Below, one piece after another: positions 23,310 through 30,836 of a DNA stretch of 34,792 bases. The stretch's first letter is position 1. Each line of letters begins with the position of its first letter. This stretch comes from Verrucomicrobiales bacterium (lineage in GTDB: Bacteria > Verrucomicrobiota > Verrucomicrobiia > Limisphaerales > UBA9464). Where the stretch lies: the NCBI GenBank assembly GCA_005805505.1, contig SYMJ01000138.1, positions 1 through 34,792 on the forward strand, read 5' to 3'. Under the pieces are notes generated by a model, which was not told where the DNA came from, did no database searches, and worked only from the letters and a program-made list of their open reading frames with translations. The position numbers and the translations under genes are program-made.

Positions 23310-24734
23310 TTAGAGACGTTTAAGTTTCGACCCTGTTTTGGAATCCTCGACGGTCCAACCCAGAGCCTTGAGTTCATTGCGCACCGTGTCTGCCAACGCG
23401 AAATCGCGAGCGGCTTTGGCGGCATTGCGCTTCTCCAACAAAGCCATCGCTGCGGCTGGGATTTTTTCCGGTGGCCGCTCGCCCAACCCCATGACTCCGT
23501 CGACTCGTAGCCACGACTGAAGGCGTGCCGCGGCGGCGCTCGGGCTGAGCGAACCCGCGGTCAAAGAGGCATTAGTTTCACGGACCCAATCGAAGATCAC
23601 GGCCCATGCCTTCGAAACATTGAGATCATCATCCAAGGCCTCCGTGAACAAGACTTCCAAGTCACTGGGCGTGGTGCCGATCTCGGGGGCCACCGACCCG
23701 GCCCGCTCCGTCAATTGAGCGACAGTGGCATCCAATCGGGCTAATGCCGATCGGGTAGCCTCGAGGCCTTCCCGGGTGAAATTGAATGTCTCGCGATAAT
23801 GGGCGCTGATGAGGAGAAAACGGATTTCTCGACCCTGGAATCCCTGGCCCAACAAATCTCGCACCGTAAAGAAGTTGCCCAGCGACTTGCTCATTTTTTT
23901 GCCGTCCACTAGCAAATGGGCTGCATGAACCCAATGCTTCACGAACGGCCTACCTGGCTGCTGCAACCCCGTCCCTTCACTCTGGGCGATCTCGTCTTCG
24001 TGATGGGGAAACGCCAAATCTTCGCCACCCAGGTGAATATCAAAGCTCGGTCCGAGAATCGCCATACTCATGGCCGAACACTCGATGTGCCAACCCGGGC
24101 GACCTTCGCCCCAAGGACTGTCCCAGAAGACAACCCCATCGCCCGGAACACGGGCCTTCCACAGTGCGAAATCGGCCAGGTCGTCCTTGTCGTAGGAGTC
24201 GCCCGAGACGCGTTCGGTGCGCCGCTGCGCCTCCGGATCCAGCGTCACCAACTGACCATAGCGACAACCGCAGGCCCGGTACTTGTTGATACTGAAGTAA
24301 ACCGAGCCATCGCCCGCCCGGTAGGCGATGCCTCGCAATTCCAACCGTTGGATGAGGTCGATGATCTGAGGGATGTAATCGGTTGCCTTGGGCAAATGAT
24401 GGGGTCGGAGGCAAGAAAGGGTGGCCAGATCCGCGAGAAAGGCCTCGGTGTACTGGCCGGTAAACTCGGCCAGCGACAGTCCGGTGGCCGCCACTTGACG
24501 GATGATCTTGTCCTCCACGTCTGTGATATTCATCACATGGTTGACGCGAAATCCTCGGAATTCGAAGTAGCGCCGGAGGAGATCTGCAAAGACGAAGGTC
24601 CGGAAGTTTCCGATGTGACCGAAGTCGTACACGGTGGGTCCACAGCAATAGAACCCGATAGATTCGGCGTCGGGAAACAGTGGCGTGAATGCCTCCACCC
24701 GACGGTGGAGCGAGTTGAACAAGCACAGGGCCAT
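23310..24734 (-). CDS. cysS: Cysteinyl-tRNA synthetase
   Basis: Class I aminoacyl-tRNA synthetase that charges tRNA-Cys. It has 474 residues from the ATG at 24734; the frame opens to 25148 but the extra part is not conserved and overlaps the araC-type gene on the other strand. Visible motifs are FYCCGPTVYDFGHIGNFR, with zinc ligand Cys31 and the HIGH-type GHIGN at 39-43, then the C in WHIECSAM, the GEDLAFPHHEDEIAQ zinc/His site, and KMSKSLGNF. The YRACGCRYGQL insert between the catalytic parts is normal for the family. The C-terminal anticodon-binding helices end at KLKRL. Usual length. Confidence 0.97.
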   Translation of the reverse strand: MALCLFNSLHRRVEAFTPLFPDAESIGFYCCGPTVYDFGHIGNFRTFVFADLLRRYFEFRGFRVNHVMNITDVEDKIIRQVAATGLSLAEFTGQYTEAFLADLATLSCLRPHHLPKATDYIPQIIDLIQRLELRGIAYRAGDGSVYFSINKYRACGCRYGQLVTLDPEAQRRTERVSGDSYDKDDLADFALWKARVPGDGVVFWDSPWGEGRPGWHIECSAMSMAILGPSFDIHLGGEDLAFPHHEDEIAQSEGTGLQQPGRPFVKHWVHAAHLLVDGKKMSKSLGNFFTVRDLLGQGFQGREIRFLLISAHYRETFNFTREGLEATRSALARLDATVAQLTERAGSVAPEIGTTPSDLEVLFTEALDDDLNVSKAWAVIFDWVRETNASLTAGSLSPSAAAARLQSWLRVDGVMGLGERPPEKIPAAAMALLEKRNAAKAARDFALADTVRNELKALGWTVEDSKTGSKLKRL

Positions 24735-24909
24735 GCGATGGATGCAGAGCCTATCCTTCTGGCGCAAAATAGAAAGGCATCGTGCGGCTGGGGATTCGAC
24801 CCGAAAGGCGTTCAAGAATTTCTGCTCGGGCCGTCCAACACCCCTTTGGCAGGGAATCTTGTCGGTGCGCCCCTCGCGGCCTACCCTCAAGCCACACAGA
24901 CTTGCTAAC

Positions 24910-25881
24910 ATGCCTCGGACTCCCAAGACAAACCCGCCCCACTTCGAAGGCGAGGTCGCTGCTTGGGCTGCCATCGGTGCGGGTTGGCGACAACTCTTCG
25001 GCAGTTTCGGAAGCCTGGGCTTCAGCTTGGAATGGCATGATTTCAATGCCTCCGATCCGATCGACTGGGCCCGCAGCTTCCATCCTGAGAGCGTCGAGCT
25101 CTGCCTAAATCTCTCGGGCCAGGGTTCGGTCAGCTGTGGCAGCAACACCGCCCGATTCCGGAACCAGTCCGCCGGTTTCTATCGCCAAGGCCAGTCCCCT
25201 CTCTCTGCTGTTCGCTCCCCGGGACAAACCCACCAGTTCATCACGGTAGAGTTTCGCCCCGATTTCTTGCGCCGAGAGCTGGGAGAAAGTCGGGATTTTC
25301 TCCACCCCCTCATTCAAACATCGCTGGATGCCCTACCTGCCGTTTCGGGCGTCTCCGATCCCGAGCCCCTGACCACCCGTCAACGCGATCTGGTCATGGC
25401 CTTACGCCAACCCCCGGTCTTGGCCGGAGCTCAGAGGCTTTGGTACGGGGCGAAGGTCCGAGAATTGATGAGCGAGTTCTTCTTCGCCCCGCCTTCGGAT
25501 TCCGAACTGTTCTGTCATCGCCAACAGCGGGTTGCCCGTGACCGTGTGGAGACCGTCGTTGAGGCCCTCAAGAAAGACCTCACCCTCCCTCCTTCGCTAG
25601 ACACCATCGCCCGGGAAGCCGCATGCAGTCCGTTCTACCTGAGCCGGACTTTTTCCAAAGAGATGGGACAAACCATTCCCCAGTACCTACGACAGCTGCG
25701 GATGGAAAAGGCGGCCACCCTGTTGAGATCTGGCTCATTTAACGTCACCGAGGCGGCCTTAGAAGTGGGCTATTCCAGCCTCAGTCACTTCAGCGCCGCG
25801 TTCCATCAAACCTTCGGCTGCTGTCCGGGGCTCTACCCCATGGCCACTCCGACCCAACGGGCCGCTCGCCGTAAAAGTTGA
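24910..25881 (+). CDS. AraC-family transcriptional regulator
   Basis: The protein has 323 residues from the ATG at 24910; the open frame continues upstream into the divergent cysS. The N-terminal ligand-type domain (about 1-210) has no clear family match, but a LCLNLSGQGSVSCG segment resembles the sensing half of PchR-like regulators. The C-terminal DNA-binding domain (about 225-315) has both helix-turn-helix motifs: LDTIAREAACSPFYLSRTF and VTEAALEVGYSSLSHFSAAF, ending FGCCPGLYP. It is divergent from cysS with 175 nt between, and 42 nt before the M20 peptidase gene. The target and inducer are unknown. Confidence 0.88.
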   Translation: MPRTPKTNPPHFEGEVAAWAAIGAGWRQLFGSFGSLGFSLEWHDFNASDPIDWARSFHPESVELCLNLSGQGSVSCGSNTARFRNQSAGFYRQGQSPLSAVRSPGQTHQFITVEFRPDFLRRELGESRDFLHPLIQTSLDALPAVSGVSDPEPLTTRQRDLVMALRQPPVLAGAQRLWYGAKVRELMSEFFFAPPSDSELFCHRQQRVARDRVETVVEALKKDLTLPPSLDTIAREAACSPFYLSRTFSKEMGQTIPQYLRQLRMEKAATLLRSGSFNVTEAALEVGYSSLSHFSAAFHQTFGCCPGLYPMATPTQRAARRKS

Positions 25882-25923
25882 TGATCGCCGGGGAGCCAAC
25901 CCGCCGGTAGGGTCTCCCACACA

Positions 25924-27066
25924 GTGGCCTCCCAACCCACCAGCGTCCGATTGCTTCAGGATCTCATCGCGCTGCCCAGCGTGAACCCTGCCTTTTTCAG
26001 CGATCCCAATTTGCATGGCGAACATCGGGTGGCTGAATTCCTGGCATCGGCTGCCCGTCGACACGGCCTTGAGGTGGAATCACAACCCGTGGTCCCGGGA
26101 CGCTCCAACCTGCTCGTCCGATTAACCCCCCGGGGCCCAGTCCGCCATAGAGTCCTGTTGGCACCGCACCTCGACACGGTCGGTGACCCGGCCTACGCGG
26201 TGCAGCTCAAGCCCGTTGTCCGCGATGGGCGCGTTTATGGGCGCGGTGCGTGCGACACCAAAGGGTCTGTCAGCGCTTACTTTCAATCCTTGCTCAACGT
26301 GACCGCCGCGGGCCCACGGCCGGCGCATACTGAGATCCTCTTTGTCGGCCTCATCGACGAAGAGAACATGCAATTGGGTTCCCGACACTTTGCCAGCCAC
26401 GGGCCGAAGAGCGATTTCGCAATCGTCGGCGAGCCAACCGGCTTGGAGATTGTGACGGCCCACAAAGGCGATGTCTGGCTGCGCCTGCGCACCATCGGGC
26501 GTCCAGCCCATGGGGCCACGCCGCATCGCGGCCGCAACGCCGTGACCGCCATGTCGCGGATCGTTCTGGCTCTCGAGACCGAGTATGCCTCCGAACTGGC
26601 CGCTCGTCCCGCCCATCCTCGGCTTGGACGCCCCACAATCAACGTCGGCCGGATCGACGGGGGACGCCAACCCAACATCGTGCCCGCCGAATGCATCATC
26701 GACATCGATCGACGCACTCTTCCCGGCGAGACCGAAGCCGGGGTTCGGCGCGAAATTCGTGCCTTGTTGCAGCGGCAGGGACTCAAAGCCTGCTTCGACA
26801 CCCTCCGGACCAGTCCCTGCGAGCCGCTCGAAACCAATCCCGACCTTCCGCTGGTCCAGGCTTTGACTCGAGCCGCCGGACGCCGAATTACACGAGGCGT
26901 TCATTACTTTACCGATGCGGCGCCCCTGGCCGCGGGTGGGATCCCCTCGGTGGTGTTCGGTCCGGGTGACATTGCTCAGGCCCACACGGAGCGGGAGTGG
27001 CTGGCCATCTCCCAGTTGGAGAAATCGATCCTTATCCTCGAGCGGTTCCTTCGCGGCCTGGACTGA
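25924..27066 (+). CDS. M20-family peptidase/deacylase (ArgE/DapE type)
   Basis: Zinc-dependent M20 amidohydrolase of the ArgE/DapE/ACY1 group, 380 residues from a GTG start. Visible metal and catalytic positions are LLAPHLDTVG (His and the following Asp), GRGACDTKG (bridging Asp), LIDEENMQLG (catalytic Glu pair), IVGEPTG, and a late His in IAQAHTEREW. A dimerisation domain sits in the middle. Acetylornithine deacetylase and succinyl-diaminopimelate desuccinylase both fit; the neighbours do not decide between them. A glycosyltransferase gene follows after 31 nt. Confidence 0.88.
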   Translation: MASQPTSVRLLQDLIALPSVNPAFFSDPNLHGEHRVAEFLASAARRHGLEVESQPVVPGRSNLLVRLTPRGPVRHRVLLAPHLDTVGDPAYAVQLKPVVRDGRVYGRGACDTKGSVSAYFQSLLNVTAAGPRPAHTEILFVGLIDEENMQLGSRHFASHGPKSDFAIVGEPTGLEIVTAHKGDVWLRLRTIGRPAHGATPHRGRNAVTAMSRIVLALETEYASELAARPAHPRLGRPTINVGRIDGGRQPNIVPAECIIDIDRRTLPGETEAGVRREIRALLQRQGLKACFDTLRTSPCEPLETNPDLPLVQALTRAAGRRITRGVHYFTDAAPLAAGGIPSVVFGPGDIAQAHTEREWLAISQLEKSILILERFLRGLD

Positions 27067-27097
27067 ACGCCCGCGACCACCCCTCTCCCCTTTTGCG

Positions 27098-28354
27098 ATG
27101 CGCCTGGCCATCCTCACCCACGAGCCCTTTTTCCCGCCCAGCGGCGGAGGCTCAGCAGAAGCGATTTACCTGATCCGGGAATTGGTGCGCCGAAACCATG
27201 AGGTCCATTTATTTTGTCCCGTCTTCCCCGATTGGGAGTCCATTGGTTCCACTCATGGCATCCGCATCCATCCGTTCACCCGATGGCCGATGGGTCGCTA
27301 CACGCCCTACCGCAACCTCAAGTACCTGCTCTATCCTCTCGCCCTGGCCCAGCACGCCGACCAAACGCTGAAGTCGCTGCGCCGATCAACGGTCCCGGAG
27401 TTCCGCTTCGACGTCCTCCTTTCGCAGCACACAATTTCCGCCGTGGCCGCTGGCCTGCTAAGAACCCGCTGGAAAGTGCCCATCATCCTCAACTTCCTGG
27501 ATTACCTGACGGGCTTCATGGAGACCTGGCCCGCGGTGTTTACGCGATCGGGTTTGGTTCCCTGGCTCAACCGCTACGAGCGCTCGTTGCCCCAACGCTT
27601 CAATGCCGAGGGCGTGATGACCGTGTCGGCTCCGTTGGCCGAGCGATTCCAGGCCACCGGTTACCCGGCCAACAGAATTCGAGTCATCCAGTATGGCTAC
27701 GACGCCAGCCTGTTTCGGCCGCATCCCGAAACCGCGGCCGATCCGACGAATTCCCAAAGGCCCGTGGTGGTCATGCACGGGTCCTTCGACACGCATCACC
27801 TAGGCCCCATCGCCCGGGACGCTTTGTTGCACTTGCACGCTCGCCGGCCGGATCTCCGGTTCCGATTCCTCGGGAAAGAAACTCCTGCATTGCTGCAATT
27901 GGCTCAGGCGGTTCGGGCGGCCGCTCCCGGGATCCCTCTTGAAATGACCGGCTTCATTCCGTACCACCAAATGGCTGAGGCCCTGGGCGGAGCTTCCGTG
28001 GGGATGGTCCCTTATGAGGAATCACAAGGTGTTCACTGCGCCTTCGTCGCCAAGGCCGTCGAATACTTGGGCTGCGGGATTCCCTGCGTCAGCACTCCCC
28101 TGGAAAATCTTTCCCGCTACTTCGCTGACGAACCGGCGATCCGGTTCTCTGGTTGGACGGGCCAATCCTTCGCCGAGAACGTTCTGGCAATCCTCGCCCT
28201 TCCAGCCACCCAACGCCGTGCCCTCGGTCTCTCGGCGGCCACCCGAGTCGCCGCCCGGCTCGACTGGAATGTCATCGCCACCCATGCCGCCAACTTCATC
28301 GAGCAGCAAGCGGGCCTTCCCAAAAGCAGTTGCCAAGCGGCCGGTCCGGTTTGA
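27098..28354 (+). CDS. GT4-type glycosyltransferase
   Basis: The protein has 418 residues from the ATG at 27098. The N-terminus has the GT-B acceptor fold (LAILTHEPFFPPSGGGSAEAIYLIREL), a typical glycosyltransferase family 4 opening. The donor half carries RIRVIQYGYDASLFRPHPE and, later, GASVGMVPYEESQGVHCAFVAKAVEYLGCGIPCVSTPLE, which contains the conserved Glu and the nucleotide-sugar region. No membrane helix is evident. It probably acts at the inner face of the membrane in polysaccharide or glycolipid assembly; donor and acceptor are unknown. It stands alone and not in a larger polysaccharide cluster. Confidence 0.85.
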   Translation: MRLAILTHEPFFPPSGGGSAEAIYLIRELVRRNHEVHLFCPVFPDWESIGSTHGIRIHPFTRWPMGRYTPYRNLKYLLYPLALAQHADQTLKSLRRSTVPEFRFDVLLSQHTISAVAAGLLRTRWKVPIILNFLDYLTGFMETWPAVFTRSGLVPWLNRYERSLPQRFNAEGVMTVSAPLAERFQATGYPANRIRVIQYGYDASLFRPHPETAADPTNSQRPVVVMHGSFDTHHLGPIARDALLHLHARRPDLRFRFLGKETPALLQLAQAVRAAAPGIPLEMTGFIPYHQMAEALGGASVGMVPYEESQGVHCAFVAKAVEYLGCGIPCVSTPLENLSRYFADEPAIRFSGWTGQSFAENVLAILALPATQRRALGLSAATRVAARLDWNVIATHAANFIEQQAGLPKSSCQAAGPV

Positions 28355-28369
28355 GCTTCAAGGCTGTCG

Positions 28370-29287
28370 ATGAGTTCGTGTTCTTCAACGATGGCGGCCC
28401 CGATGGCCGCGATCCCATTACTTCCCAGGCGCCGTTTGCCCGATTGGCTGAAGGTGCAGCTGCCCACTTCGAGTGCCTTCACGGCCACGCGCACGCTGCT
28501 CGATGGCTTAGGCCTCCACACGGTGTGTGAGAGTGCCAAGTGCCCCAATCATTGGGAGTGCTGGAGCAAGGGCACGGCCACCTTCATGATCGCGGGAGAT
28601 CGTTGCACCCGCGCCTGCGGATTCTGCGCGGTCTCGACGGCCAAACCACTGGCCTTGGAACACGATGAGCCTCAGCGAGTCGCCGAAGCCACTCGTCGCA
28701 TGGGCCTCAAGCACGTGGTGATCACGGCGGTGGCCCGAGATGACCTCCAAGATGGTGGAGCCGAACATTTCCGCCGCACCATCGAAGCGGTCCGAGATCT
28801 GAATCCTGGAATCGTTGTCGAGGTGTTGACTCCCGATTTCCTCGATCGTGACGACGCGATCGATTCGGTCCTCGCGGCTCGGCCAGACATCTTCAACCAC
28901 AACCTTGAGACGATTCGCCGTCTGACTCCTTCGGTGCGCCATCGCGCCACTTATGAGCGGTCCCTCCGCGTGCTGACCAAGGTCAAAGACCGCCTCGGCG
29001 ACAAAGTTCACACCAAATCGGGCATGATGCTCGGGCTGGGTGAAACTCAGGAAGAAGTGCTCGAAGCCATGCGAGACCTCCGCCAGGCCCACTGTGATAT
29101 CCTTACTCTGGGGCAATACTTGCAACCGACCCTCAAGCACCTGCCGGTGGTCGACTTCATCCCTCCGGCCGTTTTCGATACGCTCCGGCGTGAGGGCGAT
29201 GCCATGGGATTCACCCATGTGGCCTCGGGTCCCTTAGTTCGCAGTTCGTATCATGCCGACGAATTCTCACCCATCCCACCTGCATGA
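28370..29287 (+). CDS. lipA: Lipoyl synthase
   Basis: Radical SAM enzyme that inserts two sulfurs into the octanoyl chain on lipoyl-dependent enzymes. The protein has 305 residues. The auxiliary [4Fe-4S] cluster ligands are in VCESAKCPNHWEC near residues 52-63, and the radical SAM cluster motif is CTRACGFC near 78-85. DFLDRD, FNHNLETIRRL and KSGMMLGLGE are further LipA hallmarks, as is the C-terminal VRSSYHA with its serine ligand region. The start could also be the ATG at 28391. It lies 15 nt after the glycosyltransferase; its stop overlaps the SGNH hydrolase start. No lipB is seen. Confidence 0.96.
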   Translation: MSSCSSTMAAPMAAIPLLPRRRLPDWLKVQLPTSSAFTATRTLLDGLGLHTVCESAKCPNHWECWSKGTATFMIAGDRCTRACGFCAVSTAKPLALEHDEPQRVAEATRRMGLKHVVITAVARDDLQDGGAEHFRRTIEAVRDLNPGIVVEVLTPDFLDRDDAIDSVLAARPDIFNHNLETIRRLTPSVRHRATYERSLRVLTKVKDRLGDKVHTKSGMMLGLGETQEEVLEAMRDLRQAHCDILTLGQYLQPTLKHLPVVDFIPPAVFDTLRREGDAMGFTHVASGPLVRSSYHADEFSPIPPA

Positions 29288-29961
29288 GATTCTGGCTATT
29301 GGCCTGGATCTTCCGACTGATCCTTCTGCTTCCTTTGAACGCCGCTGAATTGGCCTCCACCAATCGCTTTGAGCCGGAGGTTCTAAAATTTGAAGCCCTA
29401 GACCGCAGAGTCCCACCCCCGCCACGGCCGATCTTGTTCGTGGGGAGTTCTAGCATCCGATTATGGACCCATTTGCCGACCTCGATCCACGGGCGGCCGC
29501 TGCTCAACCGCGGTTTCGGTGGTTCCCAGTTCAAGGATCTCCTGCGGTTCTTTAACCGAGTGGTGCTGCCCTATGGCCCCTCGGTGGTGGTGGTCTACGA
29601 AGGCGATAACGATTTGGCCGATGGCCAAACCCCCGCTGAAATCGCTCAAGATCTGGCCGTGTTCTTGGAGCGTGCCGAAACCGAACTCCGGGGAACCTCG
29701 ATCCTGTTACTCACCGTGAAGCCGAGCCCCTCTCGTGTGCATCTCCTCGAAGCTCAATCGGAGTTCAACCGACGGCTCAAGATCCTAGCTCAGTCTCGTC
29801 AGCATGTGCGAGTCATCGACGTGGCCTCGCCGTTGCTCGACTCCCAAGGCAAACCCGATCCTCGATTCTTTGCCGCTGACCGGCTCCATCTTAATGCCGA
29901 GGGTTACGAGGCGTGGCGAAAACCGGTTTTGGATGCCATCGAACTCAGCTTGAAGCGCTGA
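29284..29961 (+). CDS. Secreted SGNH/GDSL-type hydrolase
   Basis: The protein has 225 residues, and its ATG overlaps the lipA stop (ATGA). A signal peptide is evident at 1-20 (MRFWLLAWIFRLILLLPLNA). The SGNH blocks appear in order: FVGSSSIRLW (block I Ser), NRGFGGS (block II Gly), EGDND (block III Asn region) and DRLHLNAEGY (block V Asp/His). Such enzymes act as esterases on lipids or acetylated polysaccharides in the periplasm. The 3' end overlaps the convergent arginyltransferase-like gene by 17 nt. Confidence 0.88.
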   Translation: MRFWLLAWIFRLILLLPLNAAELASTNRFEPEVLKFEALDRRVPPPPRPILFVGSSSIRLWTHLPTSIHGRPLLNRGFGGSQFKDLLRFFNRVVLPYGPSVVVVYEGDNDLADGQTPAEIAQDLAVFLERAETELRGTSILLLTVKPSPSRVHLLEAQSEFNRRLKILAQSRQHVRVIDVASPLLDSQGKPDPRFFAADRLHLNAEGYEAWRKPVLDAIELSLKR

Positions 29962-30748
29962 GCGAGACCCGGAAGGGCGAAACGGCTGCAGCAGCCATCA
30001 AACCGCCCTCGAGAAACGCCTGATACTCCAGCGACTCCAACCGATGGGTTTCGGGCTGGGTCCGGAGCAGGTGCCGCAATTCATCCCGGTTGCGCGACCA
30101 ACGGTGTCCATTGAAAAATTCTATGGGCTCGAACTGAGTCTTATAAAGGGCCTTGTCTGTGTAGCAGGTACCCAAGTGCAGGTGACCCAAACCACTATCC
30201 TGAGCCCAAGCCACTGCTTGCGTCATCATGGCCATCCCAAGATGGCTGCCCGAATCGGACAAGTCATAGAACGCATAGTAGTAATAGGCCATTCGCGGCG
30301 GCTCGAGGTAGAGCAGAGCCACTCCTCGTTCGGGTCCATCACCACCGCCGTCCCGGAACACCAGTAAGTGGGAAATCACCCGACCCGCCAAGAGTCGGTC
30401 CAAGCGCGCCGCGGACATAACACCCGAACCGAAGCGGGCCTCAGCAAAGGCCAACCAGGCCGCCCGGCGCTCCGGCGTTAGGTCAAAGCGATCCCGAGGC
30501 ACCAACTCACACTGCAAATTTCCGACCTTACGCAGCACACGGCGGTTTTCGGAAGAGGCTCGCCATTCTCCCAGCGGCACCCGCAATTGGCGCCCCATGT
30601 AGAAGCGGGACAGATCGGGATCCGATGGCAAAAATCCGGCTGCAAATAAATCAGCCGGGCTTTCTGTGGGTTCCGGAAATGCCCAGACCGCATACGGATA
30701 GACGTAGCGGCTGGGATCTGCGACCGCCTCGGAGAATACCAGCTTCAT
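29945..30748 (-). CDS. Arginyl/leucyl-tRNA--protein transferase-like protein
   Basis: The protein has 267 residues. The C-terminal half matches the ATE/Bpt group, GNAT-fold enzymes that add Arg or Leu from aminoacyl-tRNA to protein N-termini to make degradation signals. Key segments are AYYYYAFYDLSDSGSHLGMAMM and HLGTCYTDKALYKTQF, then a final RPIE-like PIEFFNGHRW. The cysteine-rich N-terminal motif usual in ATE and Bpt proteins is missing: the first 60 residues contain no Cys. Either this is a divergent transferase or a relative with another acyl donor. A ClpS or ClpA partner is not in the window. Confidence 0.7.
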   Translation of the reverse strand: MKLVFSEAVADPSRYVYPYAVWAFPEPTESPADLFAAGFLPSDPDLSRFYMGRQLRVPLGEWRASSENRRVLRKVGNLQCELVPRDRFDLTPERRAAWLAFAEARFGSGVMSAARLDRLLAGRVISHLLVFRDGGGDGPERGVALLYLEPPRMAYYYYAFYDLSDSGSHLGMAMMTQAVAWAQDSGLGHLHLGTCYTDKALYKTQFEPIEFFNGHRWSRNRDELRHLLRTQPETHRLESLEYQAFLEGGLMAAAAVSPFRVSLSASS

Positions 30749-30836
30749 TGGGAATGCGAGGAGCCTGGCGCCGGCCTACGAGCCGAGACCCCTTCGCCTC
30801 AGCGGGAGGGGTCCGGCGTTGCCAACCGGCAATGCT
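30749..30836. other. Intergenic gap with small hairpin
   Basis: The gap between the arginyltransferase-like gene and the large secreted protein, both on the minus strand. On the minus strand, just after the stop of the large protein, GCATTGCC and GGCAACGC form an approximately 7-bp stem with a 4-nt loop (about 30817-30834). No T-tract follows. Confidence 0.3.

Noticed and set aside
23916-24908. 330-codon plus-strand frame
   Set aside because: Antisense to cysS, whose motifs are unmistakable; the product matches nothing recognisable.
26122-27117. 331-codon minus-strand frame
   Set aside because: Antisense to the M20 peptidase gene with all metal ligands intact; a GC-rich shadow frame.
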